This document shows, piece after piece, positions 8,746-19,670 of a DNA stretch of 64,000 bases. The position numbers and the translations under genes were made by a program. The notes under the pieces were generated by a model. That model worked only from the letters and a program-made list of their open reading frames with translations. It made no database searches and had not been told where the DNA came from. Source of the DNA: Levilactobacillus spicheri DSM 15429 (GTDB lineage: Bacteria > Bacillota > Bacilli > Lactobacillales > Lactobacillaceae). The stretch lies in NCBI RefSeq assembly GCF_001435095.1, contig NZ_AZFC01000003.1, positions 62,001 through 126,000 on the forward strand, in the 5' to 3' direction. Positions within the stretch are counted from its first letter, which is position 1. Every line of letters begins with the position of its first letter.

Positions 8746-9351
8746 GTGGCTGATAAGCAACCAACATCTGCCGAAGACCAAAAGCAGGCCACGGCTGACG
8801 ACCAAGTAAAGGCAACCGCCCAAGCAAAGCCAGCAGCCGATGACGCAGCTAAACAACCGACAGACCACAAGCAGCAAGCCCAGCAGCCGGATCCAACGGC
8901 GGCCAAGCTTGCGGCACTGACGCAAAAGTCCGCTGAGATGGAAGACAAGTATCTGCGGGCCGAAGCCGAAATTCAAAATATGCAAACCCGGTTTGAAAAG
9001 GAGCAGGCGACGCTGATCAAGTACGACGGTCAGCAGCTTGCTAAGGACATCTTACCCGTGATCGATAACCTGGAACGGGCCCTGGCCGTCGAAGCCGACG
9101 ACGAGGCCGCCAAGGGTATCAAGAAGGGGGTTGAGATGACCTACAATCACTTGGAAGACGCCTTGAAGCGGAACCACGTGACGGAGATTGGTGCGTTGGG
9201 CGAGACCTTTGACCCGACCAAGCACCAAGCGGTTCAGACCGTGCCCGCCTCGGATGACCAACCGGCGGAAACCGTGGCACAAGTGCTTCAGAAGGGTTAC
9301 CAACTGAAGGACCGGGTGTTACGCCCAGCCATGGTGGTTGTTGCACAGTAA
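8746..9351 (+). CDS. grpE: Nucleotide exchange factor GrpE
   Basis: Co-chaperone that releases ADP from DnaK. 201 residues. The first 55 or so form a low-complexity Ala/Gln/Asp/Lys region, followed by a long helix (about 60-110) and the C-terminal beta domain containing [13 protein letters not shown] (about 148-160) and [16 protein letters not shown] at the end. The start is GTG after AAGGAAGGGG. Located 21 bases after hrcA and 38 bases before dnaK. Confidence 0.95.
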   Translation: MADKQPTSAEDQKQATADDQVKATAQAKPAADDAAKQPTDHKQQAQQPDPTAAKLAALTQKSAEMEDKYLRAEAEIQNMQTRFEKEQATLIKYDGQQLAKDILPVIDNLERALAVEADDEAAKGIKKGVEMTYNHLEDALKRNHVTEIGALGETFDPTKHQAVQTVPASDDQPAETVAQVLQKGYQLKDRVLRPAMVVVAQ

Positions 9352-9389
9352 TCCAAATCAAAAAATAAACGAAAAAGAGGGAATTTTTG

Positions 9390-11267
9390 ATGGCAAGCAA
9401 CAAAATTATCGGGATTGACTTAGGGACGACGAACTCAGCCGTTGCCGTTCTAGAAGGTAGTACCCCAAAGATTATCGCGAACAAGGAAGGCGCTCGGACG
9501 ACGCCATCCGTTGTCGCTTTTAAAGATGGCGAAACACAAGTTGGTGAAGTTGCCAAGCGGCAAGCCATCACCAACCCGAACACGATCTCATCCATCAAGA
9601 GTCACATGGGTGAAGCGGGCTACAAGGTCAGCGTTGATGGCAAGGACTACACGCCAGAACAAATCTCAGCGATGATCTTACAACACTTAAAGTCCTTCGC
9701 TGAAGACTACATTGGCGACACGGTCGACAAGGCCGTCATCACCGTGCCAGCTTACTTCAACGATGCCCAACGGCAAGCAACCAAGGATGCCGGTAAGATC
9801 GCCGGTCTGAACGTTGAACGGATCATCAACGAACCAACGGCCGCTGCCTTGGCTTACGGCCTGGACAAGCAAGATAAAGACGAAAAGATCATGGTCTACG
9901 ACTTGGGTGGTGGGACCTTCGATGTGTCCATCCTGGACTTAGGGGATGGCGTCTTCGATGTCTTATCGACCAACGGTGACACTCACTTAGGTGGGGACGA
10001 CTTTGACCAAAAGATCATGGACTGGTTGATCGCCGGCTTCAAGGACGAAAATGGCGTCGACTTGTCCAAGGACAAGATGGCCTTACAACGGTTAAAGGAT
10101 GCCGCTGAAAAGGCGAAGAAGGACCTCTCTGGGGTCACCGAAGCGTCCATCAGCTTGCCATTTATCTCTGCCGGCGACAACGGCCCACTGCACTTGGAAA
10201 AGACCTTGACGCGGGCGAAGTTCAACGAATTAACGGCTGACCTGGTCGACAAGACCCGGATCCCCGTTGAAAATGCGTTGAAGGATGCCGACCTGCAGGC
10301 CAGCGACGTAGACGTCGTCATCTTAAACGGTGGGTCCACCCGGATTCCAGCCGTGCAAGAAGCCGTTCAAAAGTGGACGGGTAAGGAACCAAGTCACTCC
10401 ATCAACCCTGACGAAGCCGTTGCCTTAGGTGCCGCGGTTCAAGGTGGGGTCATCACCGGTGATGTGAAGGACGTTGTGCTGTTGGATGTTACGCCATTGT
10501 CCTTGGGGATCGAAACCATGGGTGGCGTCTTCACCAAGTTGATCGACCGGAACACGACGATTCCAACCAGCAAGTCCCAAGTCTTCTCGACGGCTGCGGA
10601 TAACCAACCAGCCGTGGACATCCACGTCTTACAAGGTGAACGGCCAATGGCTGCGGACAACAAGACGTTGGGGAACTTCCAACTGACGGACATTCCAGCC
10701 GCTCCTCGTGGGGTTCCTCAAATTCAAGTGACCTTCGATATCGATAAGAACGGGATCGTGAACGTCTCCGCTAAGGACATGGGCACGAACAAGGAACAAA
10801 AGATCACCATCAAGAGTTCCGACGGCCTGTCCGACGACGAAATCGAAAAGATGATGAAGGAAGCCAAGGAAAACGAAGCTTCTGACAAGCAACGGAAGGA
10901 AGAAGTCGACACCAAGAACGAAGTTGACCAATTACTCTTCCAGACCGATAAGACCCTGAAGGAAGTTAAGGGCAAGGTTTCCGACGACGAGATCAAGAAG
11001 GCGGAAGACGCTCGGGATGCCTTGAAGAAGGCTCAAGAAGCCAACAACCTGGACGACATGAAGAGCAAGAAGGATGACCTGACCAAGATCATCCAAGACC
11101 TCTCCGTGAAGTTGTATCAACAGGCCCAAAACGCCCAAGGTGGCGCTAACGGCGCGGCTGATGCGGGTGCTCAAGGTCAGACCAACTCGGATAACAACGG
11201 CGGTAAGGGCGACGACAATACCGTTGACGGGGACTTCCACGAAGTTCACGACGACGATAACAAGTAA
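9390..11267 (+). CDS. dnaK: Molecular chaperone DnaK (Hsp70)
   Basis: ATP-dependent chaperone. 625 residues. The nucleotide-binding domain (about 1-360) shows [17 protein letters not shown] (about 6-22) and [13 protein letters not shown] (about 170). The substrate-binding domain follows, and the C-terminal tail after about 575 is Ala/Gly/Asn-rich and ends in the acidic VDGDFHEV-type terminus. ATG 9390 is preferred over the adjoining TTG 9387; AAAAGAGGG precedes it. Confidence 0.98.
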   Translation: MASNKIIGIDLGTTNSAVAVLEGSTPKIIANKEGARTTPSVVAFKDGETQVGEVAKRQAITNPNTISSIKSHMGEAGYKVSVDGKDYTPEQISAMILQHLKSFAEDYIGDTVDKAVITVPAYFNDAQRQATKDAGKIAGLNVERIINEPTAAALAYGLDKQDKDEKIMVYDLGGGTFDVSILDLGDGVFDVLSTNGDTHLGGDDFDQKIMDWLIAGFKDENGVDLSKDKMALQRLKDAAEKAKKDLSGVTEASISLPFISAGDNGPLHLEKTLTRAKFNELTADLVDKTRIPVENALKDADLQASDVDVVILNGGSTRIPAVQEAVQKWTGKEPSHSINPDEAVALGAAVQGGVITGDVKDVVLLDVTPLSLGIETMGGVFTKLIDRNTTIPTSKSQVFSTAADNQPAVDIHVLQGERPMAADNKTLGNFQLTDIPAAPRGVPQIQVTFDIDKNGIVNVSAKDMGTNKEQKITIKSSDGLSDDEIEKMMKEAKENEASDKQRKEEVDTKNEVDQLLFQTDKTLKEVKGKVSDDEIKKAEDARDALKKAQEANNLDDMKSKKDDLTKIIQDLSVKLYQQAQNAQGGANGAADAGAQGQTNSDNNGGKGDDNTVDGDFHEVHDDDNK

Positions 11268-11299
11268 GCCGACCGTAAAACTTGACGATAAGTTAGGGC

Positions 11300-11335
11300 A
11301 AAAAGCCAGAGTCCGCGGGGCTTTGGCTTTTTGTT
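11300..11335 (+). terminator. Terminator between dnaK and dnaJ
   Basis: AAAAAGCCAGAG pairs with CTTTGGCTTTTT (one wobble) around a GC-rich loop, ending in a T run. It probably lowers dnaJ expression relative to dnaK. Confidence 0.75.
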
Positions 11336-11383
11336 TCGAGATATGCTATTCTTACTAATAGCTTTTAGATTGGGAGGAAAACG

Positions 11384-12532
11384 ATGGCGCAAGAGGACTT
11401 ATACGGTGTCCTGGGCGTGTCCAAGGACGCCAGTCAAGACGAGATAAAAAAGGCCTACCGGAAGTTATCCAAGAAGTATCATCCGGACCTCAATAAGGCG
11501 CCCGACGCCGCGGAGAAGTTTAAGGAAGTTCAAGACGCTTACGACGTTTTGGGCGACAAGGAGAAACGGCAGAACTATGACCAATACGGGTCAGCCGATG
11601 GCGCGCAAGGCGGCTTCGGTGGCTTTGGCGGTCAACAAGCCGGTGGCTTCGGCGGTTTCGGCGGCGGTAGCGGCGGTTTTGACGACATCTTCAACCAGTT
11701 CTTTGGTGGGGGTGGCCAACGAAATCCGAACGCACCACGGCCTGGTCGGGACCTCCAGTACCAGATGACCCTCAAGTTTGAGGAAGCCATCTTTGGGAAG
11801 AAGACCAAGATCACCTACACGCGTGAGGCACAGTGTCATACCTGTGGGGGGAACGGGGCTAAGCCCGGGACCTCGCCGGTGACCTGCCAACGGTGTGGGG
11901 GAACGGGTTACGTGACGACGGTCACCAACACGCCGCTTGGTCGGATGCAGAGTCAACAACCTTGCCCGGTCTGCCACGGAACGGGTCAGGAAATCAAGGA
12001 AAAGTGCCCGACCTGTGGGGGCTCTGGTCACGAAGAACAACGGCATGAGGTCGAAGTGACGATCCCAGCCGGGGTCGACGATGGCCAACAGATGCGCTTA
12101 CAGGGTCAGGGTGAAGCCGGTCAAAATGGCGGTGGCTATGGCGACCTCTTCATTATTTTCCAAGTGCAGCCTAGCAAGGACTTCCGTCGTGACGGCACGG
12201 AAATCTACTTTGATCAAAACATCTCGTTCGTGCAAGCGGCCATGGGTGATGAGATCACGGTTAAGACCGTGCACGGCGACGTCAAGCTTAAGGTGCCCGC
12301 TGGTACCCAGGGTGGCACGACCTTCCGCTTACGGGGCAAGGGTGCGCCACGGCTGCGGGGCAACGGCAACGGTGACGAACACGTCACGGTCAAGGTCGTT
12401 ACGCCGAAGAACCTGAACAAGGGTCAGCGCGACGCCTTACGGGACTTTGCGAAGGCCAGCGGCGAAAACGTCGCGGGCTCGGGCAAGGGCAACCTGTTTG
12501 ACAAGATGCGCGACAAGTTTAACGACAACTAA
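11384..12532 (+). CDS. dnaJ: Molecular chaperone DnaJ (Hsp40)
   Basis: Stimulates DnaK ATPase and delivers substrates. 382 residues. The J domain (1-70) has the essential HPD in KKYHPDLNK (about 33-35). A Gly/Phe-rich region covers about 74-118. Four zinc-binding repeats [24 protein letters not shown] and CPTCGGSG lie at about 146-215. The C-terminal substrate domains follow. It starts with ATG after GGGAGGAAAACG. All four zinc motifs are intact. Confidence 0.97.
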   Translation: MAQEDLYGVLGVSKDASQDEIKKAYRKLSKKYHPDLNKAPDAAEKFKEVQDAYDVLGDKEKRQNYDQYGSADGAQGGFGGFGGQQAGGFGGFGGGSGGFDDIFNQFFGGGGQRNPNAPRPGRDLQYQMTLKFEEAIFGKKTKITYTREAQCHTCGGNGAKPGTSPVTCQRCGGTGYVTTVTNTPLGRMQSQQPCPVCHGTGQEIKEKCPTCGGSGHEEQRHEVEVTIPAGVDDGQQMRLQGQGEAGQNGGGYGDLFIIFQVQPSKDFRRDGTEIYFDQNISFVQAAMGDEITVKTVHGDVKLKVPAGTQGGTTFRLRGKGAPRLRGNGNGDEHVTVKVVTPKNLNKGQRDALRDFAKASGENVAGSGKGNLFDKMRDKFNDN

Positions 12533-12588
12533 CGGATCAACTGAATTTGCGTGGCGGACGGGAGACCATCTCGCCACGAACCCATCAA

Positions 12589-12618
12589 GGCTACTGAAAA
12601 TGTTCAGTAGCCTTTTTT
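12589..12618 (+). terminator. Terminator of the heat-shock operon
   Basis: Perfect 10-base stem GGCTACTGAA/TTCAGTAGCC with loop AATG and six T. A weaker hairpin CGTGGCG/CGCCACG lies just upstream at 12550-12578. Confidence 0.92.
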
Positions 12619-12697
12619 GGGCCACTCAATTAACTAAATTGACGCAGAAAATGAAAAGAAACCCTTAAGGTTGAGGGGTGTTGTTTGCAATCCGGTT

Positions 12698-12724
12698 TTG
12701 GCAATGATAATCTCAAACTATAAA
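12698..12724 (+). promoter_or_regulatory. Possible dlt promoter
   Basis: TTGGCA at 12698-12703 and TATAAA at 12719-12724 lie only 15 bases apart, so the match is weak, but it is the best candidate between dnaJ and dltX. Confidence 0.35.
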
Positions 12725-12803
12725 CAATAACCGGAAAGACATCGGTTGTTGCCTACAGTTTTAAGGGCATCAGGGACTGTCCAAGCTGTATTTTGAACGA
12801 TGA

Positions 12804-12836
12804 TCGACTTCGGGGATGAAAGACTTCATCAGTCGA
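12804..12836 (+). other. Leader hairpin upstream of dltX
   Basis: TCGACT (12804-12809) pairs with AGTCGA (12831-12836), and inside it GATGAA (12815-12820) pairs with TTCATC (12825-12830). The structure ends 8 bases before the dltX ribosome binding site, so it could affect its access. Confidence 0.5.
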
Positions 12837-12859
12837 CAAGAGAGTTGGGGGTGAAACTC

Positions 12860-13009
12860 ATGTGGACGAAGTGGCTGGCAATTTGGCATCAGCCAGTGGT
12901 CGCCTTTATTGGCTGGACCATCTTCTACTTTGCAATTTTAATGGCGTTAGTTTATTTATATGGCTATAGTGGCCTAAACAGCACGACATTTATTTACAAT
13001 GAGTTTTAG
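12860..13009 (+). CDS. dltX: D-alanylation accessory membrane peptide DltX
   Basis: 49-residue membrane peptide at the head of the dlt operon. It has a single hydrophobic helix (about residues 13-36) and the conserved DltX C-terminus ending FIYNEF. In Firmicutes DltX is required for, or associated with, D-alanine transfer to teichoic acids. The frame is open back to 12800, but the ATG at 12860 follows GTTGGGGG with good spacing and gives the family's length. Confidence 0.9.
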   Translation: MWTKWLAIWHQPVVAFIGWTIFYFAILMALVYLYGYSGLNSTTFIYNEF

Positions 13010-13051
13010 TCGGAGTACCGTGAGGACGGTAATTCTTTGGGGGGATAAACA

Positions 13052-14578
13052 GTGATAAAAAATATGGTCACCGCGATTGATCAAATCGCGCAAACGGACC
13101 CAGACCGCTTAATGTACGACGATTTGGGTCACACGAACACGTACGGAGAATTAAAACGTTACTCGGATGCGTTGGCGGCTCGGCTGGATGCCTTGAAACT
13201 GCCCCGTGAGGCGCCCATCCTGGTCTACGGTGGACAGACGTTCACGATGTTGGCCACGTTCTTAGGAATTACCAAGAGCGGCCACGCCTACGTGCCCATC
13301 GACACGCACTCGCCGTTGGAACGCATCACGACCATTGACGAGATTGCGAAGCCGGCCGCGGTGGTGGCGGTCGAAGCCTTACCCACCACGTTACCCGATA
13401 CCCTGGTGATCACCCCGGACGACCTGGAAGCCATCTTTGGCCAACCGGCGCCCGATTACGTGGCGGATCACGCGGTCAGTGGGGATGAGACCTACTACAT
13501 CATCTTCACGTCGGGAACCACGGGGAAACCCAAGGGGGTTCAGATTTCACACGCGAACCTGTTGAGCTACGTGAACTGGATGCTGAGTGACGATTTCGAC
13601 TTGCCACAGCACCCTCGGTCATTGTCACAGGCCCCGTACTCGTTTGACCTGTCCGTGATGGACTGGGGGCCGACCTTGGCCAGCGGTGGGACGTTAGTGG
13701 CGTTGCCGAAGCAGGTCACGGATAACTTCAAGGCCTTGTTTGAGACGTTGCCGCAGATGGACCTGAACGTTTGGGTCTCGACGCCGTCCTTTATGGACAT
13801 TTGCTTACTGGAGCCAACGTTTGACGCGGCCCATTATCCAAATCTGCAACGGTTCCTGTTCTGTGGGGAGGAATTGACCCACGCGACGGCAGCCACGTTA
13901 CACAACCGTTTCCCAGCGGCCCGGATCTTTAACACGTACGGCCCCACGGAAACCACGGTGGCGGTCACACAGGTCGAGATTACCGACCAGATTCTGGCGG
14001 ACTATCCGCGCCTGCCGATTGGCTACGTTAAGGACGACACGACAATCAAGGTGGTCGATGACCAATTGAACGAAGTCGCGGCCGGGACCGAAGGCGAGTT
14101 GCTGATCTACGGACCGTCGATGTCGAAGGGTTACCTGCACAATCCGGAAAAGACGGCCAAGGCGTTTATCGACTGGCACGGCCAGCGCGTCTACCGCTCC
14201 GGTGACTTAGGGGTCCAACTGGATAACGGCTTGATCATGTACCGGGGGCGGACCGACTTCCAGATCAAGCTGCACGGGTACCGGATCGAGTTGGAAGAAG
14301 TGAACCACTACTTGTCCCAAGAGGCCCACATCAAAGCCGGGGTGGCGGTGCCACGTTACGATCGCAACCATAAGGTCAACCAGTTGATTGCCTGGATCGT
14401 TCCGGAGCAGACTGAGCTGACCGAGTTGAACTTAACCAAGGCGATTAAGGAAAACTTACAGGGTGGCGATATGATGGAATACATGATTCCACAACGCTTT
14501 GTGTACAAGGATAGCTTACCGATGACCCCCAACGGCAAGATTGACATCAAGTCTATTATTGCCGAGGTCAACCAGTAA
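13052..14578 (+). CDS. dltA: D-alanine--D-alanyl carrier protein ligase DltA
   Basis: Activates D-alanine with ATP and loads it onto DltC. 508 residues of the AMP-forming adenylation family, with core motif FTSGTTGKPKGV (about 151-162), NTYGPTETTVAV (about 292-303), YRSGDLG (about 382-388) and the C-terminal catalytic lysine region NGKIDIK. GTG start after TTGGGGGG. Its stop overlaps the dltB start by one base, implying coupling. Confidence 0.97.
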   Translation: MIKNMVTAIDQIAQTDPDRLMYDDLGHTNTYGELKRYSDALAARLDALKLPREAPILVYGGQTFTMLATFLGITKSGHAYVPIDTHSPLERITTIDEIAKPAAVVAVEALPTTLPDTLVITPDDLEAIFGQPAPDYVADHAVSGDETYYIIFTSGTTGKPKGVQISHANLLSYVNWMLSDDFDLPQHPRSLSQAPYSFDLSVMDWGPTLASGGTLVALPKQVTDNFKALFETLPQMDLNVWVSTPSFMDICLLEPTFDAAHYPNLQRFLFCGEELTHATAATLHNRFPAARIFNTYGPTETTVAVTQVEITDQILADYPRLPIGYVKDDTTIKVVDDQLNEVAAGTEGELLIYGPSMSKGYLHNPEKTAKAFIDWHGQRVYRSGDLGVQLDNGLIMYRGRTDFQIKLHGYRIELEEVNHYLSQEAHIKAGVAVPRYDRNHKVNQLIAWIVPEQTELTELNLTKAIKENLQGGDMMEYMIPQRFVYKDSLPMTPNGKIDIKSIIAEVNQ

Positions 14579-15789
14579 TGCTATCGTTTGAACCATACGG
14601 GAACCCCACCTATTTCGCCTTATTAGGGGTTGCCCTATTGCCGCTCATGATTGGGCTGCTTTACGGTAAACGTTCACGACTGTACGAGACGTTAATTTCG
14701 ATTTTCTTCCTGATCCTGACGTTCGGGGGTCCCAAGTGGACGCAAGGAATCGCCTTGATCATCTACATCTTGTACGAAGTGGCGTTAACCTGGGGGTACG
14801 CTGTTTATCGTAAGCAGAAGAACTCTGGTCCGGTGTTCTACCTGATGGTGATCCTGGCCATCCTGCCGCTGACCATCGTCAAGGTCACGCCGGCGGTGGA
14901 GAACGGGCAGGCATCACTCATCGGGTTCCTGGGGATCAGTTACCTGACGTTCCGGGCCGTTCAGACCATGATGGAAACGCGGGACGGGACGTTGAAGGAC
15001 TACAACATCATGACGTTCCTACAGTTCATGCTGTTCTTCCCAACGATCTCATCCGGGCCCATCGACCGGTACCGGCGTTTCGAACAGGATTACCGGACGG
15101 TTCCCAGTCGTGAGAAATACCTGGGCATGATTCAAAAGGGGGTCCGCTACATCTTTGTGGGCTTCCTGTACAAGTTCCTGTTGGCGTACTACTTCGGGAC
15201 GATTTTGATGCCGAAGTTGCAAATCATGGCTATGCATTCCCGGGGTGGGTTTATGGACCTGTCCTGGCCAGTGCTGGGGTACATGTACGCTTACAGTGCG
15301 GATTTGTTCTTTGACTTTGCCGGGTACAGTTTATTCGCTGTTGGGACGTCCTACCTGATGGGTATCGAGACGCCGATGAACTTTAAGCAACCCTGGCGTT
15401 CGCCGAACATCAAGGACTTCTGGAACCGGTGGCACATTACGTTGTCCTTCTGGTTCCGGGACTTCATCTACATGCGGTTGGTCTTCTGGTTCATGAAGCA
15501 CCGCATGTTCAAGAGCCCGCGGACGACCGCCAACGTGACCTACATCATTAACATGTTGGTCATGGGGTTCTGGCACGGGGTCACTTGGTACTACATCACC
15601 TATGGGTTGTTCCATGGGGTGGCCCTGGTGGTCAACGATGCCTGGTTGCGGTACAAGAAGAAGCACCGGGAAAGCGTACCGCACAACCGCTTTACGCAGC
15701 TGTTTGCCATCTTCTTGACGGCGAACTTGGTCTGCTTTAGTTTCCTGATCTTCTCAGGATTCTTAAATACACTCTGGTTTACCAAATAA
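14578..15789 (+). CDS. dltB: D-alanyl transfer protein DltB (MBOAT)
   Basis: Multi-pass membrane O-acyltransferase that passes D-alanine from DltC toward the cell surface. 403 residues with about 10 hydrophobic segments. The MBOAT catalytic histidine is in GFWHGVTWYY (His about 333), and the KDFWNRWHITLSFWFRDF stretch is at about 280-297. ATG overlaps the dltA stop codon. Confidence 0.96.
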   Translation: MLSFEPYGNPTYFALLGVALLPLMIGLLYGKRSRLYETLISIFFLILTFGGPKWTQGIALIIYILYEVALTWGYAVYRKQKNSGPVFYLMVILAILPLTIVKVTPAVENGQASLIGFLGISYLTFRAVQTMMETRDGTLKDYNIMTFLQFMLFFPTISSGPIDRYRRFEQDYRTVPSREKYLGMIQKGVRYIFVGFLYKFLLAYYFGTILMPKLQIMAMHSRGGFMDLSWPVLGYMYAYSADLFFDFAGYSLFAVGTSYLMGIETPMNFKQPWRSPNIKDFWNRWHITLSFWFRDFIYMRLVFWFMKHRMFKSPRTTANVTYIINMLVMGFWHGVTWYYITYGLFHGVALVVNDAWLRYKKKHRESVPHNRFTQLFAIFLTANLVCFSFLIFSGFLNTLWFTK

Positions 15790-15828
15790 TAAAAAACAAT
15801 GGAGTATTTCATTTAGGGGGAAATTATC

Positions 15829-16062
15829 ATGGATGTAAAAGAAACGGTATTATCAATTTTAAACGACTTAACGGGGAGCGACGTTAGTGGGGCCATGGAC
15901 GACAACTTGTTTGACAGTGGTCTGTTAGACTCCATGGGGTCGGTTCAACTCTTATTGCAATTACAATCTCAACTGGGCGTCAACGTGCCAGTTTCTGAAT
16001 TTGAGCGGTCAGAGTGGGACACGCCCAACAAGATCATCGCGAAAGTCGAAAGCCTGGCTTAA
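15829..16062 (+). CDS. dltC: D-alanyl carrier protein DltC
   Basis: 77-residue acyl-carrier-like protein. The phosphopantetheine attachment serine is Ser35 in LLDSMGSVQ. It accepts D-alanine from DltA. ATG follows TTAGGGGGAAATTATC. The gene is more A+T-rich at its start than its neighbours, as is common for highly expressed initiation regions. Confidence 0.97.
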   Translation: MDVKETVLSILNDLTGSDVSGAMDDNLFDSGLLDSMGSVQLLLQLQSQLGVNVPVSEFERSEWDTPNKIIAKVESLA

Positions 16063-16065
16063 TCA

Positions 16066-17355
16066 ATGGCGAAGCGACTACTACGGATCTTTGGTCCGTT
16101 AATTCTCGCGGCTATTCTGGTTGTTGCGGTGCTGGTTTCACCGGTCACCTTTGGGTTTAAACACGTCAGTGCCAGTGAGGAACGCCAAGCGGCGGTCTCA
16201 CTTTCGCCCAACGTGTTAAAGGGGAAGCGAATCAAGCAGGCGGCGTTGAAGAGCGACTATGTGCCGTTCTTCGGGTCCTCTGAGTGGTCGCGAATCGATC
16301 CGATGCACCCGTCGGTCTTAGCCCAGAAGTATCACCGGGATTACCGTCCGTTCCTATTGGGGGCGCGGGGGACGCAATCATTGACCAATTTCTTCGTCAT
16401 GCAGAACATGCAGGGGGAATTGCGCAATAAAAAAGCGGTCTTCGTGATCTCACCCCAATGGTTCGTGAAGGACGGGACCCGGAAGGACGCCTTTGCCTTC
16501 TACTACTCTCAATTACAAACGACGGAATGGTTGTCCCATTACCGTAACGATGCAATTGACCGGTACGCGGCAAAGCGGCTCTTACAGATGCCCGTTGCCA
16601 AGTCGGATCACTTCCTGTACGCCGCCCTGCAACGGGTGGCCGCGGGAAAGCAGCTGACCGACAACGAACGCTTCTACCTGAAGACCAAGCAGAACATGTT
16701 GACGCAAGAGGATCAATTCTTCTCCGGCATCAACCTGCCATCGCAGAACTTGAACAAGGTGAACCAACAGGCGAAGAAGTTACCCACTCATTACGATTAT
16801 CGTCAGTTGGATCAGCTTGCAGGCCGTATTGGTAAGGAACAGACGGGGAATAACCGTTTCCAAATCAGTGATTCGTTCTATAATCAGGGCTTAAAGCAAG
16901 AACTCAAGACCGGTAAGCTGAAGGACTTCCAGAAGAACCTCAGCTACACGAAGTCACCGGAATTCGGGGACTTCCAGCTGGTCTTGGACCAGTTTGCCCG
17001 GTTGAACACCAACGTCATGTTTATCATTCCACCGGTCAACGCCAAGTGGTCGGCCTACACGGGCTTGTCCCAGTCGATGCTCCGGCAGTTTGATCGGAAG
17101 ATTCGTTACCAATTAGAGTCACAAGGGTTCCACAATATCTGTGACCTGAGTGACAAGGGCAACGTGCCGTACTTCATGACGGATACGATTCACCTGGGTT
17201 GGCGCGGCTGGTTGGCCGTCGATCAGAAGGTCGATCCCTTCTTATCCCAGCCACAGAAGCAACCAACTTACAAGATCAACGATAAATTCTATTCGGAAAA
17301 GTGGCAACAGCTGGATCCAGCGCAGTTGACGCAGTACGAACAGGAGACGAAATAA
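16066..17355 (+). CDS. dltD: D-alanyl-lipoteichoic acid biosynthesis protein DltD
   Basis: Membrane-anchored extracytoplasmic protein of the SGNH-like fold that completes D-alanylation of lipoteichoic acid. 429 residues: one N-terminal transmembrane helix (about 7-27), the nucleophile region FFGSSEWSR near residue 70, and the C-terminal Asp/His pair in MTDTIHLGWRGW (about 373-383). It starts 3 bases after dltC stops, so it is translationally coupled. Confidence 0.96.
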   Translation: MAKRLLRIFGPLILAAILVVAVLVSPVTFGFKHVSASEERQAAVSLSPNVLKGKRIKQAALKSDYVPFFGSSEWSRIDPMHPSVLAQKYHRDYRPFLLGARGTQSLTNFFVMQNMQGELRNKKAVFVISPQWFVKDGTRKDAFAFYYSQLQTTEWLSHYRNDAIDRYAAKRLLQMPVAKSDHFLYAALQRVAAGKQLTDNERFYLKTKQNMLTQEDQFFSGINLPSQNLNKVNQQAKKLPTHYDYRQLDQLAGRIGKEQTGNNRFQISDSFYNQGLKQELKTGKLKDFQKNLSYTKSPEFGDFQLVLDQFARLNTNVMFIIPPVNAKWSAYTGLSQSMLRQFDRKIRYQLESQGFHNICDLSDKGNVPYFMTDTIHLGWRGWLAVDQKVDPFLSQPQKQPTYKINDKFYSEKWQQLDPAQLTQYEQETK

Positions 17356-17362
17356 ACACAAG

Positions 17363-17390
17363 GCGTTTGGCCACTGGCCGAGCGCTTTTT
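17363..17390 (+). terminator. Terminator of the dlt operon
   Basis: GCGTTTGGCC pairs with GGCCGAGCGC (with wobble pairs) around ACT, followed by five T. Confidence 0.8.
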
Positions 17391-17425
17391 GCGTTCAGGG
17401 ATTATTCTGAGGAACCCCGGGAGCT

Positions 17426-17435
17426 ATGGTATAAT
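17426..17435 (+). promoter_or_regulatory. lepA promoter, extended -10
   Basis: ATGGTATAAT: a TGn element directly before TATAAT (17430-17435), 38 bases upstream of lepA. No clear -35 is visible. Confidence 0.7.
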
Positions 17436-17472
17436 TGTCAGGACATGGAACTCAGGAAAGTAGGAAATCAAC

Positions 17473-19305
17473 ATGGATCTGGAAAAATTAAAAGCACATC
17501 AAAAATATATTCGTAACTTTTCCATTGTGGCCCATATTGACCACGGGAAGTCGACCTTGGCCGACCGCATCCTCGAAATGACGGATACGATCTCCAAGCG
17601 CGACATGCAGAACCAAGTCTTGGACGATATGGATCTGGAACGGGAACGGGGCATCACCATCAAGCTGAACGCCGTGGAGCTGACCTATCACGCCAAGGAC
17701 GGGCACGACTATGAATTTCACCTGATCGACACCCCCGGTCACGTGGACTTCTCCTATGAGGTCTCACGGAGCCTGGCGGCCTGTGAAGGGGCTATCCTGG
17801 TCGTGGACGCGGCCCAGGGGGTCGAGGCGCAGACGTTGGCCAACGTGTACCTGGCGCTGGACGACGACCTGGAGATCGTGCCGGTCATCAATAAGATCGA
17901 CCTGCCATCCGCTGATCCGGACAAGGTGAAGCAGGAGATTGAAGACGTCATCGGATTAGACGCCTCCGACGCCGTCTTGGCCAGTGCCAAGCAGGGCATC
18001 GGCATCGAAGACCTGCTGGAACAGATTGTGGCCAAGGTGCCGGCACCGGATGGGGCGTTGGATGCTCCGCTGAAGGCGTTGGTCTTTGACTCGGTCTACG
18101 ACGATTACCGGGGCGTGGTCCTGAGCGTGCGGATCTTCGAGGGCACGGTCCAACCGGGCGATAAGATTCGCCTGATGAACAGCGGCAGCGAGTACGAAGT
18201 AACCGAGGTGGGCGTCAACTCCCCCAAGCCCATCAGTCGGGACAACCTGATTGCCGGGGACGTGGGGTACATCACGGCCAGCATCAAGGACATCACCGAG
18301 ACGCGAGTCGGGGATACCGTGACCAACGCCGAGGATCCCGCGGCCAAGGCCTTACCGGGTTACCGGGAAATGAGCCCCATGGTTTACGCCGGGCTGTATC
18401 CCACGGATAACGCCAAGTTGAACGACTTGCGGGAAGCCCTGGAAAAGCTGAAGTTGAACGACGCGGCTTTGGAATTCGAACCGGAGTCGTCCCAGGCCCT
18501 GGGTTTTGGGTTCCGCTGTGGGTTCTTGGGGATGCTGCACATGGACGTGGTCCAGGAGCGGCTCGAGCGGGAATTCAACCTTGATCTGATCACCACGGCG
18601 CCCTCGGTCACGTACCACGCGTACCTGACTGACGGGACCATGAAGGAGGTCGAAAATCCGGCCGAGATGCCGGAAGCGTCGGCCATCAAACGCATCGAAG
18701 AACCCATCGTGAAGGCGACGATTATGGCGCCGAACGACTACGTAGGCGCGGTCATGGAGCTGTGCCAACACCGGCGGGGGCAATTTTTGACGATGGAGTA
18801 CCTGGACGATTACCGGGTCAACATCATCTACAACATGCCGCTGTCCGAAATCATCTTCGACTTCTTCGATAAGCTGAAGTCGAGTACGCGGGGCTACGCC
18901 TCCCTGGACTACGAGCGTAACGGGTACCAGGCGGCCGACTTGGTCAAGATCGACCTGTTGTTGAACGGGGACAAGGTCGATGCGCTGAGCTTCATCGCGC
19001 ACCGGACGTTCGCGGCGCAACGGGGGCGGGAAATCGCGACCCGCTTGAAGGGTATCATCCCTCGGCAGAACTTCGAAATTCCGATTCAGGCGGCCATCGG
19101 GGCAAAGATCATTGCCCGGACGACCATCAAGGCCTACCGGAAGGACGTGACGGCGCACCTCTACGGGGGTGACCGGACTCGGCGGATGAAGTTGCTGGAG
19201 AAGCAAAAGGCCGGGAAGAAACGGATGAAGGCCGTTGGTCGGGTCGATATCCCGCAGGAAGCCTTCATGGCCGTTTTGAAGACGGACGAGGACGAAACCA
19301 AGTAA
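17473..19305 (+). CDS. lepA: Elongation factor 4 (LepA)
   Basis: Ribosome-associated translational GTPase. 610 residues, normal length. G motifs: [13 protein letters not shown] (about 20-32), [12 protein letters not shown] (about 85-96) and [11 protein letters not shown] (about 139-149). The C-terminal LepA-specific domain includes the [20 protein letters not shown] region near residues 562-581. The start at 17473 gives the family N-terminus; the site GAAAGTAGGAAA precedes it. It is monocistronic between two terminators. Confidence 0.97.
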   Translation: MDLEKLKAHQKYIRNFSIVAHIDHGKSTLADRILEMTDTISKRDMQNQVLDDMDLERERGITIKLNAVELTYHAKDGHDYEFHLIDTPGHVDFSYEVSRSLAACEGAILVVDAAQGVEAQTLANVYLALDDDLEIVPVINKIDLPSADPDKVKQEIEDVIGLDASDAVLASAKQGIGIEDLLEQIVAKVPAPDGALDAPLKALVFDSVYDDYRGVVLSVRIFEGTVQPGDKIRLMNSGSEYEVTEVGVNSPKPISRDNLIAGDVGYITASIKDITETRVGDTVTNAEDPAAKALPGYREMSPMVYAGLYPTDNAKLNDLREALEKLKLNDAALEFEPESSQALGFGFRCGFLGMLHMDVVQERLEREFNLDLITTAPSVTYHAYLTDGTMKEVENPAEMPEASAIKRIEEPIVKATIMAPNDYVGAVMELCQHRRGQFLTMEYLDDYRVNIIYNMPLSEIIFDFFDKLKSSTRGYASLDYERNGYQAADLVKIDLLLNGDKVDALSFIAHRTFAAQRGREIATRLKGIIPRQNFEIPIQAAIGAKIIARTTIKAYRKDVTAHLYGGDRTRRMKLLEKQKAGKKRMKAVGRVDIPQEAFMAVLKTDEDETK

Positions 19306-19328
19306 CGCAAACCATCATATGAATGCGA

Positions 19329-19375
19329 AGGCCCGGTCCTGGGTGGCAAGTTGCCATTCAGGACCGGGCCTTTTT
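19329..19375 (+). terminator. Terminator of lepA
   Basis: Perfect 13-base stem AGGCCCGGTCCTG/CAGGACCGGGCCT with five T. From here to about 19600 I see no gene and no further clear signal apart from short GC hairpins. Confidence 0.95.
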
Positions 19376-19599
19376 ACTTTGGTATCGAGCATGTTAGGAA
19401 CATCTTTGGTTATAAGAATCATTGGTTAGTGTCCACCGTTAGCGTCCTGGTAGTTAATGGGGCCTTCACGCAAGGTGGGCCTGGTCGGCCAGGGAAGGTG
19501 ATGATGGCCGATATCGGACCCGTGCATGCTTCGAGGAAGGGGTCAATGAGCGCTTGGATAATCAATTGAAGAAATAATGACCGGGAGAGGGTTCTACCC

Positions 19600-19614
19600 C
19601 TGTAAACGGTTTCT
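19600..19614 (+). promoter_or_regulatory. Candidate cre (CcpA) site
   Basis: The 15-mer CTGTAAACGGTTTCT matches the catabolite-responsive-element consensus WTGNAANCGNWNNCW at 14 of 15 positions (first base off). It lies about 57 bases before the RBS of the gene at 19671. Confidence 0.55.
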
Positions 19615-19670
19615 AACGGGTTACACTTAGCCCATAGACCAGTAACACGAACAGTAAGGGGATGAGGAAC

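Noticed and set aside
19351-19569. Open frame of 72 codons downstream of lepA
   Set aside because: It begins inside the lepA terminator stem, has no ribosome binding site and shows no recognisable protein features.
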